Notes: generated by a model not told the origin, from the letters alone. Numbered from the stretch's first letter, positions 25,114 through 33,433 are shown. The stretch: DNA of 64,000 nucleotides from DAOUJI01 sp965197415 (GCA_965197415.1 OZ240207.1:2976001-3040000), one strand, 5' to 3'. Program-made: numbers and translations.

Positions 25114-25543
25114 GGGCCTGCTCGTCCACCGACGAACGTATGGCTTCCGCGATAACCAAGCCGTCCCAGGGCAACATTTCCATTTCCCAGAATTGGGGGT
25201 ATTGGGGACGAACGCTGTGGTGCGGGGGGAGTGTTCCTAAAATGGGCTTGTGGGCGTGCTCTGCCATCTCCATCTCCTCCTGAATCCACATCCTGGATTC
25301 GGGAGGGTCAGCGTATATGACGACCATGCAGTCGGCGGGCTCTATCTGTTCGTGGGCGATCGCCAGCAGCTCGCGAATTCCGTCGTCAGTGGCGGGGTCT
25401 ATCGAGGGATCGGAACTAGGGTGGCTGACAAGCTCGAACTTGAAGCCGGATATGGACCTGAGCATGTTCTCCAACTCTTTGTAGTCAGGGTCCAGCTTAA
25501 AGCGATGAGTCATGAAGATTTTGTAGGTCTTGTCCTCGGTCAT
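25103..25543 (-). CDS. TIR-like (MTH538/DUF1863-type) domain protein
   Basis: 146 residues made of one domain. It begins YKIFMTHRFKLDPDYKELENML, matching the KIFISHSWKYSDDY opening of MTH538-type TIR-like proteins. Then come DCMVVIYADPPESRMWIQEEMEMA, with the conserved Trp and Glu, and HKPILGTLPPH. The C-terminal helix is typical too. TIR-like proteins of this type often cleave NAD+ or make signalling nucleotides in defence, as in Thoeris ThsB. No effector is recognised next to it. It runs into pdxA by 11 nt. The enzymatic role is inference. Confidence 0.7.
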   Translation of the reverse strand: MTEDKTYKIFMTHRFKLDPDYKELENMLRSISGFKFELVSHPSSDPSIDPATDDGIRELLAIAHEQIEPADCMVVIYADPPESRMWIQEEMEMAEHAHKPILGTLPPHHSVRPQYPQFWEMEMLPWDGLVIAEAIRSSVDEQAHAV

Positions 25544-25675
25544 GCGCTCCCCCGAAGTTGTTAATCAGCCAAAATTCAGGCGGCCCTAGTTTACACGTTC
25601 TCCCGCCTGTAAACAATGAGCGTATGCACCCTAGTGAAATCCATACTTGGCGCCTAGTGCATGATAGAATCGTAC

Positions 25676-25697
25676 TTAGGCCCTCATCTGGGCCTAA
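25676..25697. promoter_or_regulatory. perfect inverted repeat ahead of the HepT/MntA pair
   Basis: TTAGGCCC and GGGCCTAA (25676-25683 and 25690-25697) form an 8-bp perfect inverted repeat with a 6-nt spacer. It ends 17 nt before the preferred GTG start of the HepT gene. Its place fits an autoregulatory operator or leader hairpin for the toxin-antitoxin operon. If an upstream ATG at 25661 is used instead, the repeat would be inside the coding region. Confidence 0.45.
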
Positions 25698-25714
25698 TCG
25701 AGAAAGACAAAAAC

Positions 25715-26137
25715 GTGAGCATCAATACCGACTTCCTAACACGCTGCATCCATACTTTGGAGACGGCATTCGAGCAGTTGCAGGGGAAGCAACCGGACGA
25801 TGTCAGCGACGACATCTTCCGCGCGGCATGTGTCAAAGAATTTGAAATTATCCTGGAGCAGTGCGGAAACCTGTTGAAGAAACGATTGCGACCCTTCTTC
25901 GCTTCAAACCGTCAAGCGGACCGACTCACCTTCAAGGACTGTTTCCGGTATGCCGTAAAGCATGACCTCATTTCTGTAGAGGCCTGCGAGCGCTGGTTCG
26001 AGTACCGGGACAACCGAAACGACACCGCTCACGATTACGGTGAAGGCTTTGCTGAAACTACGCTCAAGCTGCTTCCGGGCTTCATCGCCGATGCCAGCGA
26101 GTTGGTTGCGGTCGTTTCAGAGGACAATGATGACTGA
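25715..26137 (+). CDS. HepT-like HEPN toxin / nucleotidyltransferase substrate-binding protein
   Basis: 140 residues from GTG at 25715. All-helical HI0074-type HEPN fold. The RX4HXY motif is present as R101-NDTA-H106-D-Y108, the active site of HepT RNases and the tyrosine that MntA modifies by AMP addition. The overlap with the next gene (ATGACTGA, 8 nt) marks a toxin-first TA operon. An in-frame ATG at 25661 would add 18 residues that do not look like the family start. It is likely an RNase that restrains growth when antitoxin is lost. Confidence 0.82.
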   Translation: MSINTDFLTRCIHTLETAFEQLQGKQPDDVSDDIFRAACVKEFEIILEQCGNLLKKRLRPFFASNRQADRLTFKDCFRYAVKHDLISVEACERWFEYRDNRNDTAHDYGEGFAETTLKLLPGFIADASELVAVVSEDNDD

Positions 26138-26441
26138 CCGACTGGACATTCCGGCCCGCTTCCGGGAACAGATAGAGGCCCTCCTGCGTGAACACGCGCC
26201 CGGCGTTGAGGCGTGGGCCTACGGCAGCCGTGTCAGCGGCGGGAGCCACGAGGGCAGCGATCTCGACCTCGTATTGCGCAGCTCAAGTCTGGAACCGATC
26301 CCCGTACCATTGCTGTCTGATCTCACGGAGGCTTTGGAGCGGTCGAATATACCAATCCTAGTCCAGGTCCACGATTGGGCGAGGCTGCCGGAAAGCTTCC
26401 ACAGTGAGATAGAACGCGGCTACGTAGCCTTGGTTCCGTAG
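26130..26441 (+). CDS. MntA-like minimal nucleotidyltransferase antitoxin
   Basis: 103 residues. The nucleotidyltransferase motif GSX10DXD is exact: G32-S33, then D44-L-D46. The third acidic residue may lie in the VQVHDW strand. In known HepT/MntA systems this enzyme adds AMP to the HEPN toxin's tyrosine and silences it. Its ATG overlaps the end of the HepT gene, and GAGGAC lies upstream. The pair is followed 55 nt later by an AlbA-type ATPase gene. Confidence 0.85.
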   Translation: MTDRLDIPARFREQIEALLREHAPGVEAWAYGSRVSGGSHEGSDLDLVLRSSSLEPIPVPLLSDLTEALERSNIPILVQVHDWARLPESFHSEIERGYVALVP

Positions 26442-26496
26442 ATGGGCTGGCGGACGGAAAATCGCTGACTGCTCTCACAACGATTGGAGGCAGCTA

Positions 26497-28233
26497 ATGA
26501 CGTACAGTGACGGGGAAATCAGGCGCCAACTTAGATTAGGTGAAGATAGTGCCTGGGAGTTCAAGGCGGTGGACTTCGCTGGCATACGGCCGATAAGCCC
26601 ACGTCGTGATGACTGGGGCGACGAAATCGCCGCTTTCGCTAATGCAAATGGGGGTGTGCTGCTGTGCGGAGTTACCGATGACGGCAACGTTCAAGCTATG
26701 TCCCGCGAACAGATGGACGAGTTGGAACGTCTGATCGTGGAAATATGTACGGACTCCATACGTCCTCCGATCAGGGTCAACATCTATCGCAAGGATATAT
26801 CAGACGGTGAACCGTTCCTGATTGTCGAAATACCCGAAGGTTATGCTCAACACGACAGCCCAGGAGGCGCCTTCATTAGGGTTGGCAGCACGAAGCGTCT
26901 ATTGACCGCTGACGAACGCCTGCGTCTGGCTCAGAGGCGGGGCCAGGCGCGCTTCTTGTGGTTCGACAAGCAGACTGTGCCTGGGACGGGGTTCGGTACC
27001 CTTGACGAAACGTTGTGGAAGCCCCTGCTTAGTGCCGAAGGTGCGGCTAGACCCGACCAAGGGCTGGAAAAGATGGGACTACTGGCGCTGGACGAGAACG
27101 GCACAGTGCGGGCCACCGTTGCAGGTGTGTTACTGTGCTGTAGTACACCTGAGGAATGGCTTCCAAATGCCTGTATTAGTGCGACTCGGTATCGGGGCAT
27201 CGACAGGGCATCCGGGCAGCTGGATTCGCAGACCATTGTTGGACCACTCAATAGGCAAGTCACACAGGCTTTGGCCTTCGCCGTCCGCAACATGCGGGTC
27301 GCTGCTCTCAAGAACCCGGCTAGAGAGGACCAGCCCCAGTACAGCACAAATGCCCTGTTTGAGGCCATAGTCAATGCTGTGGTGCACCGCGACTACTCTA
27401 TCCGGGGCAGCATGATAAGACTTGCGATGTTTGAGGACAGGCTCGAGTTATGCTCGCCAGGAGCTTTGCCCAACAACTTGACTGTGGAGAGCATGGGAGA
27501 CCGTCAGTCCACTCGCAACGAGGCACTGACCTCCGTCCTGAGCAGGATGAACGTCGGCGACATCAAGGGAACCAGCAGGCGGCAATTTTTTATGGAGAGA
27601 CGGGGCGACGGCGTGCCAATAATTCGACGAAAGACCAAAGACCTGTGTGGTGCCCTTCCCTCCTTCCTGCTCATAGACGAATCGGAACTATGCGTCACCA
27701 TTCCGGCGGCCCGATTGGAATCGACGCCGGCGAACACCCTTATATCGGTGCGCTCTGGCGACGAGGCGTTGGCCGATGTGGATGTGCTGGCTCTGTTCCC
27801 GAACAAGACGTGGAAACACGCGGTCACTGATGTTAACGGAGAGGCATGGGTGGACTTGCACTCGACCCATCTGCCGATGACGGTGTTCGCGGCAGCTGAA
27901 GGGTTTTCCGCAGGTCTAGAGCAAGACTGGATCCCTGAGGAAAGATTTCTAGTTCTTGACCTAGACGCCAGGCCTCAAGGTGGCTCCGTCGTCTTTAGGG
28001 AAGGCACCGGTCACGTGCCAGCTTTGTCAGGGCGACTAAACCCGATCCGGGACCATCTTGACAGAGCGTATCTATATGGGTCCAACATTGCCATCAATCA
28101 AGGAAAGCCTCAGCCCGTCCATTTCACGTTTGGAGAAGAACTGCGTGTCACCGATGACGACGGCCGGGAGGCACTGGTCCGCATCGTCGACATCGTAGGT
28201 CGGTCAGCCCTCCTTGAATACAGCCGAGTGTGA
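26497..28233 (+). CDS. AlbA_2 (Schlafen-type) / HATPase domain protein
   Basis: 578 residues. The N-terminal AlbA_2 domain (about 1-130) has E-D-S-A-W-E-F-K, EIAAFANANGGVLLCGV and GAFIRVGSTKR. The centre holds a GHKL-type ATPase segment (near 285-325: ALFEAIVNAVVHRDY, then LELCSPG). The last 150 residues, with a beta-rich DVDVLALFPNKTW region, are not typical. Such proteins act as regulators or in phage defence, but the activity is not settled. It is the third gene of the island, with GGAGG ahead of its ATG. Confidence 0.78.
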   Translation: MTYSDGEIRRQLRLGEDSAWEFKAVDFAGIRPISPRRDDWGDEIAAFANANGGVLLCGVTDDGNVQAMSREQMDELERLIVEICTDSIRPPIRVNIYRKDISDGEPFLIVEIPEGYAQHDSPGGAFIRVGSTKRLLTADERLRLAQRRGQARFLWFDKQTVPGTGFGTLDETLWKPLLSAEGAARPDQGLEKMGLLALDENGTVRATVAGVLLCCSTPEEWLPNACISATRYRGIDRASGQLDSQTIVGPLNRQVTQALAFAVRNMRVAALKNPAREDQPQYSTNALFEAIVNAVVHRDYSIRGSMIRLAMFEDRLELCSPGALPNNLTVESMGDRQSTRNEALTSVLSRMNVGDIKGTSRRQFFMERRGDGVPIIRRKTKDLCGALPSFLLIDESELCVTIPAARLESTPANTLISVRSGDEALADVDVLALFPNKTWKHAVTDVNGEAWVDLHSTHLPMTVFAAAEGFSAGLEQDWIPEERFLVLDLDARPQGGSVVFREGTGHVPALSGRLNPIRDHLDRAYLYGSNIAINQGKPQPVHFTFGEELRVTDDDGREALVRIVDIVGRSALLEYSRV

Positions 28234-28291
28234 GGATAGCAAACTTGTGGAGGAGCGAGTTCAATTGTTACGCAGAAATTAGTGAGTTTAA

Positions 28292-30694
28292 TTAGCCACA
28301 CTTGTTCCAGCCGCATCCGGCGCACATTAGGCAGCCCTCCTGGTATATCAGCAGCGACGTACAGTCGGGGCAGCGGCTTTTGGGGTTGGCCCCCTCCAGG
28401 TCCCACTTGGGGCGTTCCTTTGATTCGGGGAGCAGCTTGAGTTGGGACCCCTCGTGCATCTCTTCGGGCCTGGACTCGGAGTTGGCGTGACCAGCCAGGG
28501 CCAAAGCTACGGCGTCGGGCGCCGAACGGACCAGTGTCCCGTTGTCCCACGCGGGGCAGCAGGTGATTCCCCTTAGTTGCTCTACGATCTCCCTCATGTC
28601 TATGCCGGAGCGGAGGGCCAAAGAGACGAGCCTGGATATTGCCTCCAGCTGGGCGGAGTCGCAGCCTCCCGCCTTGCCCAACGTGGTGAAGACCTCGAAA
28701 GGCTTGTCCTCGTCGAAGTTGATGGTGATGTACATGGTGCCGTGGCCGGTCCTGATCCGCTCTGTGATGCCGCGCATCTCCTGTGGGCGAGCCTTGGGCG
28801 TCAGGGTCAGGCTGGCTGGCTCCGGGACGCTGGCTTCAGCGTCAGGGATGGATTCGCCGCTCTTGTCCGACTCGCCGGCGCTTAGCACCTGGTTTTCCTT
28901 GGAGCCGTCCCGGTAGGTGGTGATTCCCTTGCAGCCAAGTTCATAGGCCAGCATATACGCTCCCGCGATGTCCTCCACGCTGGCCGAGTTGGGGAAGTTG
29001 ATGGTCTTGGATACTGCGTTGTCGGTGTAACGCTGGAAGGCTGCCTGCATCTTCACGTGCCACTCAGGGCTGATGTCGTGGGAGGTGACGAATACGTCTT
29101 TGACCCACTGAGGCACCTCAGCCTGGACGTGAGCGAGGCTGCCCGTTTCGGACACCTCCTCCATAAGCTGCTGGGAGTAGAAGCCTTCTTTCTTGGCTAC
29201 GGCCTCGAAGAAGGGGTTGCCTTCCACCAACCTGGTGTTGTCCATGACATTCCGTACGTAGCTCAAGGCGAACAGGGGCTCGATTCCGCTGGAGCAGCCG
29301 GAGATGATGGAAATCGTGCCGGTGGGAGCTATGGTTGTGGGGGCGGAGTTGCGTATAGGCCCCAGGTCCGGGTTGTTGTAGACGCTGCCTTCCCAGGCGG
29401 GGAATACGCCCCGGTCCTCGGCCAGCTTGGCCGAGGCTTCGTTGGTCTGACGCTGGATGAAGCTCATCACGTCCTCGGCGACCCTTAGCGCTTCGTTGGA
29501 GTTGTAGGGGATGCCCAGTTGCACAAGCAGGTCGGAGAACCCCATCACGCCCAGGCCTATGCGCCGGGTGGCGTGGGACATGTCTTCAATCTCACGTATG
29601 GGGTAGTCGTTCATGTCGATGACGTTGTCCAGCATGTGAACGGCCGTGGAAATTACGGAGGCCAGCTTCTCCTTGTCCACCTCGGCGCCCTCGCGGGTGA
29701 ACCTCACCATTCTAGCCAGGTTTATGGACCCCAGGTTGCAGGACTCATAGGGAAGCAGGGGCTGCTCTCCGCAGGGGTTGGTGCTCTCGATTTCTCCCAG
29801 CTGGGGATTGGGGTTGTCCCAGTTGATGCGGTCCAGGAAGACGATGCCCGGGTCTCCGGTCTTCCAGGCCATATCCGCCAGCAAATCGAAGACTTCCTTG
29901 GCGTTGAGCCTGCCCTGGACTTTCCCTGTGCGCGGGTTGAGCAGGTCGTATTCTTCTTCGTGCTTGACCTTCTCCATGAAGTCCTCGGTGACCGCCACGG
30001 AGATGTTGAAGTTGGCGATGCTTTTGCCGTCCTCCTTGGAGGTGATGAACTTCATGATGTCGGGGTGTGTGACGTGGAGTATTCCCATGTTGGCGCCGCG
30101 GCGAGTTGAACCTTGCTTGACGGCTTCCGTGGCCCCGTCGAAGGCGCGCATGAAGCTGACCGGGCCGGAGGCGACGCCGCCCGTGGAGCCCACAATGTCA
30201 CCCTCAGGGCGCAGGCGGCTGAAGGCGAAACCCGTGCCTCCGCCGCTCTTCTGCACCAGAGTGGCCTCCTTGACGGTCTCGAAGATGGCCTCCATGGAGT
30301 CCTCTACAGGCAACACGAAGCAGGCGGAAAGCATCTGGAGCTCGCGGCCGGCGTTCATAAGGGTGGGGGAGTTGGGCATGTAGTCCAGGTCCACCATGAC
30401 GCGGTAGAACTCGGCCTCGGTCCTGGCGACCTCCTGGTCGTCTGCTCCATACCGGCGGTCAGCCTGGGCAAGGTTTTGGGACACCCGGCGGAACATCTGG
30501 TCCGGTTCTTCGACGACGTTGCCTTCCCGGTCCTTGGCTTGATAACGGCGATGGAGGACTGCAAGGGCGTTGTCGGTCAGGCCGGGGTTTGGCTGTGTGA
30601 GCTTTTGTACGAGGCCCGCGTTGTTGAGGGCGTCCATGACTCGGATTCTGATGTCGGCGGTGGCCGTTTCCGGCCTATTAGCGGCGCTGGTCAA
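28292..30694 (-). CDS. nrdJ: adenosylcobalamin-dependent (class II) ribonucleotide reductase
   Basis: 800 residues. The class II alpha subunit has the N-terminal LMNAGRELQMLSACFVLPVEDSM, the KSGGGTGFAFSRLR loop, STNPCGEQPLLPYESCNLGSINLA with active-site cysteines, and APTGTISIISGCSSGIEP. The C terminus ends in a zinc-ribbon-like CPDC...CMCAGCGWNKCG tail. It makes deoxyribonucleotides with B12 and needs no oxygen. TTG is the start, after GGGAGGGGAG. Promoter and NrdR-box-like sequence lie about 310-340 nt upstream, leaving a long leader. Confidence 0.95.
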   Translation of the reverse strand: MTSAANRPETATADIRIRVMDALNNAGLVQKLTQPNPGLTDNALAVLHRRYQAKDREGNVVEEPDQMFRRVSQNLAQADRRYGADDQEVARTEAEFYRVMVDLDYMPNSPTLMNAGRELQMLSACFVLPVEDSMEAIFETVKEATLVQKSGGGTGFAFSRLRPEGDIVGSTGGVASGPVSFMRAFDGATEAVKQGSTRRGANMGILHVTHPDIMKFITSKEDGKSIANFNISVAVTEDFMEKVKHEEEYDLLNPRTGKVQGRLNAKEVFDLLADMAWKTGDPGIVFLDRINWDNPNPQLGEIESTNPCGEQPLLPYESCNLGSINLARMVRFTREGAEVDKEKLASVISTAVHMLDNVIDMNDYPIREIEDMSHATRRIGLGVMGFSDLLVQLGIPYNSNEALRVAEDVMSFIQRQTNEASAKLAEDRGVFPAWEGSVYNNPDLGPIRNSAPTTIAPTGTISIISGCSSGIEPLFALSYVRNVMDNTRLVEGNPFFEAVAKKEGFYSQQLMEEVSETGSLAHVQAEVPQWVKDVFVTSHDISPEWHVKMQAAFQRYTDNAVSKTINFPNSASVEDIAGAYMLAYELGCKGITTYRDGSKENQVLSAGESDKSGESIPDAEASVPEPASLTLTPKARPQEMRGITERIRTGHGTMYITINFDEDKPFEVFTTLGKAGGCDSAQLEAISRLVSLALRSGIDMREIVEQLRGITCCPAWDNGTLVRSAPDAVALALAGHANSESRPEEMHEGSQLKLLPESKERPKWDLEGANPKSRCPDCTSLLIYQEGCLMCAGCGWNKCG

Positions 30695-31002
30695 CTCCCC
30701 TCCCTGTTATGGCCGTCGAAATGGGGCCGACAGCCTGATAAAAAATTATAGAAATGATTGCAACGATGTTCGGAGTTCTTGGGCCAAGACTTGGTGAAGG
30801 ACGGAAATGAAAACCACTGGGAGAAATTCCGAAGACTGTAAAGAAACCACGCAGAACTCTACAGCAGAGACATGAAGAGCCCCTCTCGATTACTCCTCCT
30901 CACACCTCCCCTCCCCTTATCGAGACCTGACGCCCTTGACGCCCCCTCCGCTTGGGGCCCTGCGGCCAGTTTCACCCCGCTGTCCGCAGTGGGCGGACAC
31001 GC

Positions 31003-31031
31003 ATTATATTACAAGATATTGGCGATGTCCA
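31003..31031 (-). promoter_or_regulatory. candidate nrdJ promoter with an NrdR-box-like motif in the spacer
   Basis: On the minus strand TGGACA (31026-31031) and TATAAT (31003-31008) are exactly 17 nt apart. The spacer contains CAATATCTTGTA (31010-31021), an AT-rich NrdR-box-like sequence found again upstream of nrdR. A repressor bound there would block RNA polymerase. The predicted leader to nrdJ is about 300 nt and includes a 7-bp hairpin at 30981-30999; nothing else in 30695-31000 was recognised apart from a TATAAT at 30747-30752. Confidence 0.6.
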
Positions 31032-31038
31032 GGGGCGC

Positions 31039-31257
31039 TTATACCATATCTTGTTCGGAATTGCGCTGTTCGAGGGTCAACCAGTAGGTCACGAGGGCGT
31101 GCCTGACCTTGGAGTCGATCTCGTCCTGCATGGAAGCCAGATGGTTGTCTTCGCGGTCCATGACGCCCAATAGAGTAAAGCTACTCATGGCTTTTTCCAT
31201 TGCGTGGGCTTCCTGGCTGAGGGTCTCCCAGCGGGTCTGGTTCTTGGGGCTGCTCAT
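31039..31257 (-). CDS. small hypothetical protein between nrdR and nrdJ
   Basis: 72 residues, soluble, Glu- and Ser-rich, with helical content (QSEAHAMEKAMSSF-like N-terminal part and DEIDSKVRHALVTYWLTLEQR). Not recognised. An AGGAGG site sits 8 nt before the ATG, which argues that it is translated. It begins inside the 3' end of nrdR (77-nt overlap in another frame) and ends 8 nt before the -35 of the nrdJ promoter. It could be a small regulator tied to nucleotide reduction, or unrelated. Confidence 0.6.
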   Translation of the reverse strand: MSSPKNQTRWETLSQEAHAMEKAMSSFTLLGVMDREDNHLASMQDEIDSKVRHALVTYWLTLEQRNSEQDMV

Positions 31258-31837
31258 CGGCAGTACCTCCTGAAGAGCCGTCCCGTGTCAAGTATCGGGG
31301 CGTAGTAGTAATGGCGGTTCCCCGTCTCCTCCCCCGATTCCCACGCCCTCTCCGCGGCAGGGGTACGCCTTCCAAAAGCGACAATTGTTCCGGGTTTTCC
31401 TTGAGGTCCTTGACGGCCTCTTCGAAGCTCTCGATGTCCTGGAAGTCCCGGTAAATGCTGGCGAAGCGAATATAGGCAACTCTGTCCAGTTTCCTAAGCC
31501 GCTCCATGACCATGTCTCCGATGATGCTCGAGTGGACTTCTGCTTGGCCGAGGCGTTGCAGCTCCGACTCCACGTCTTCCACCAGCTTTTCCACTTCCCT
31601 GTAGGGAACAGGCCTTTTGGTGCAGGCCTTAAGGACGCCGGCGGTCAATTTATCTCGATTGAATTCCTCGCGCCGCCCGTCTCCCTTTGCCACCATAAGG
31701 ACTGCGGTCTGGACGCGCTCGTACGTGGTGAACCGGAGGCCGCATTTCGTGCATTCCCTGCGGCGCCGGACTCCGCTCTCCACCGTACGGGAGTCGGTGA
31801 CCTTCGAGTCCTCGTAATCGCAATAAGGGCAGCGCAT
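31181..31837 (-). CDS. nrdR: transcriptional repressor NrdR, with extended C terminus
   Basis: 218 residues. The N-terminal zinc ribbon CPYC...CTKC with RRRREC is followed by the ATP-cone domain (VAKGDGRREEFNRDKLTAGV, then FASIYRDFQDIESF). NrdR senses dATP/ATP and represses ribonucleotide reductase genes; nrdJ is the next large gene. Typical NrdR is about 150 residues. The extra 65 are basic and low in complexity (RRGRGNRGRRRG), then acidic, and overlap the next gene. The start ATG at 31837 precedes the usual MRCPYC. Confidence 0.93.
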   Translation of the reverse strand: MRCPYCDYEDSKVTDSRTVESGVRRRRECTKCGLRFTTYERVQTAVLMVAKGDGRREEFNRDKLTAGVLKACTKRPVPYREVEKLVEDVESELQRLGQAEVHSSIIGDMVMERLRKLDRVAYIRFASIYRDFQDIESFEEAVKDLKENPEQLSLLEGVPLPRRGRGNRGRRRGTAITTTPRYLTRDGSSGGTADEQPQEPDPLGDPQPGSPRNGKSHE

Positions 31838-31887
31838 AAGATTTACCAGTTCTTAGAAAAAACTAAGAAAATTCTCAGAATCTCAGC

Positions 31888-31926
31888 ATCTTGTATATGT
31901 TATGTAACCACATACAAGATATTGTA
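31888..31926 (-). promoter_or_regulatory. paired NrdR-box-like motifs upstream of nrdR
   Basis: ATCTTGTA (31888-31895) and TACAAGAT (31913-31920) form an inverted pair. The second extends to TACAAGATATTG, identical over 12 nt to the motif in the nrdJ promoter. NrdR usually binds two boxes near its target promoters, so this fits autoregulation. A TTCTTAG-A6-CTAAGAA hairpin (31850-31869) lies between them and the start codon. Confidence 0.55.
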
Positions 31927-32089
31927 AATTCAAGGCTGGCATTGTAGACCCGCTTGAAAGTCAGTGTCAAGGATTATACGACAGCGCAATTCGCAGTTTT
32001 TTCGAGTTTTTTTATTGGCGGTCAGAGGCAACTGGGGAACGTACAAGGGGGATTCGGGTCCGGCGCGTATGGTGTCTCGGGCAAATCAA

Positions 32090-32118
32090 GAGGCCGCCCG
32101 CCATTGGCGGACGGCCTC
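32090..32118 (-). terminator. terminator hairpin downstream of ftsZ
   Basis: Outer stem 7 bp (32090-32096 with 32112-32118) and inner stem 5 bp (32098-32102 with 32106-32110), 3-nt loop; the single mismatch becomes a G-U pair in minus-strand RNA. TTGATTTG follows. It lies about 95 nt past the ftsZ stop in the 31838-32214 gap, whose remaining sequence is AT-rich and featureless. Confidence 0.7.
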
Positions 32119-32214
32119 GAATGTGGTTCTCGGGAGCCTATTCTCTATAAGAAATTGTTTGGATCAATGAGTATTCCTCAGGCCGCCGAGAATATTCCTC
32201 ATGGTTCGGGGAGC

Positions 32215-33381
32215 CTAGCGGAAGAACCCCCTGCTCCGGTTGGACGACTGGTGGCGAAGGAAGGCAGGGATGTCCAAGTCCTCGGAGTCTTCAGGTATGG
32301 CGTCTTTGAGAAGCTTCCGCAGGTCTTCGTCTCTGTGTATCAAATCCTCGTCCAACACGGGGAACGATGCTGCCACCATGGTCACCTTGACCTCGTCCTC
32401 CATCTTGGGGTCCTTGGAGGTGCCGAATATTACGTTGGCGTTGGGGTCCACCATGTCCTGGACCACCGACGCGGCGTCCTGCACCTCTCGCAGGGAGAGG
32501 CTCGTGCCGCCGGTGACCACGAAGAGAAGCCGCTTGGCGCCTTCCAGCTCTATGTCCAGCAGCGGGCTCTTTGTGGCTTGCTTGGCGGCGTCCTTGGCCC
32601 TGGTCTCACCCTTGCCCCTTCCGATGGCCAGCCATGCCTGACCGGCGTTGGAAAGGATAGTCTTGACATCTGCGAAGTCCACGTTGATTTCGCCGGGGGT
32701 TGTAACGACTTCGGCTATGGCTTGGATGCCTTGTTGCAGGACCGAGTCGGCCATGCGCAGGGCATCGTCCCAGCTGTAGTTGTTTTCCCTCTGTTTGTTC
32801 ATGGTGAGCAGGCAGTCGTTGGGAATCACAATGAGCGTGTCCACGTGCTCTCTGAGTTTCTCGATGCCGTCTTCCGCGTTCTTTCTCCGGACGGCGGCTT
32901 CAAATCCGAAAGGCCTGCTGACTACGGCTACGGTGAGAGCCCCAGACTCTTTGGCCAACCTGGCCACGAAGGGTGTCGCTCCGGTGCCCGTGCCTCCGCC
33001 CATTCCTGCGGCGAGGAACACCATGTCGGCGCCGTCCAGAGCGTTTTCCAGACCTTCGCGGCTCTCCTCGGCGGCTTGACGGCCGAGGTCAGGGTTCGCG
33101 CCTGAGCCCAAGCCCCGGGTAAGGTCTTCACCAATTACGACGCGGTGGTTGACGTCGCATCTGGCGAGGTGCTGGGCGTCTGTATTGATTCCGTAGTATT
33201 CGACCAGCTGAAGCCGGTCCTTGGGCATTCGTCCTATGGCGTTGCAGCCGCCGCCTCCCACTCCGAACACCTTGATGACCGGAAGTCCCGGCGGACGGCT
33301 TTCAGGAGTTTTGAAGGCCGGTTGCGTAAGTTCCCCCTGCACGTTGGGCATGTTGTCCTCTGGTCGTTCCTCGTAAGTCAT
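32215..33381 (-). CDS. ftsZ: cell division protein FtsZ
   Basis: 388 residues. The GTPase domain includes VFGVGGGGCNAIGRM and the tubulin signature AAGMGGGTGTGATPFVA. NVDFADVKTILSNAG is the T7 synergy loop. FtsZ polymerises into the Z-ring. A short N-terminal extension of about 35 residues precedes the core. The C-terminal tail (DIPAFLRHQSSNRSRGFF) matches the conserved D-I-P-x-F-L-R-x-Q FtsA-binding peptide. AAGGAGG stands before the ATG at 33381; a longer frame upstream to 33564 is antisense-like and lacks a site. It lies downstream of ftsA. Confidence 0.96.
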   Translation of the reverse strand: MTYEERPEDNMPNVQGELTQPAFKTPESRPPGLPVIKVFGVGGGGCNAIGRMPKDRLQLVEYYGINTDAQHLARCDVNHRVVIGEDLTRGLGSGANPDLGRQAAEESREGLENALDGADMVFLAAGMGGGTGTGATPFVARLAKESGALTVAVVSRPFGFEAAVRRKNAEDGIEKLREHVDTLIVIPNDCLLTMNKQRENNYSWDDALRMADSVLQQGIQAIAEVVTTPGEINVDFADVKTILSNAGQAWLAIGRGKGETRAKDAAKQATKSPLLDIELEGAKRLLFVVTGGTSLSLREVQDAASVVQDMVDPNANVIFGTSKDPKMEDEVKVTMVAASFPVLDEDLIHRDEDLRKLLKDAIPEDSEDLDIPAFLRHQSSNRSRGFFR

Positions 33382-33433
33382 CGGCGCCTCCTTAATGTAT
33401 GGTTTTGCCCTTACCAGACGCTTAGGCGCCCGT

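Noticed and set aside
30915..30935. GAGACCTG, part of a B12-box-like string, upstream of nrdJ
   Set aside because: It is on the strand opposite to nrdJ transcription, and the rest of the cobalamin riboswitch core is not visible.
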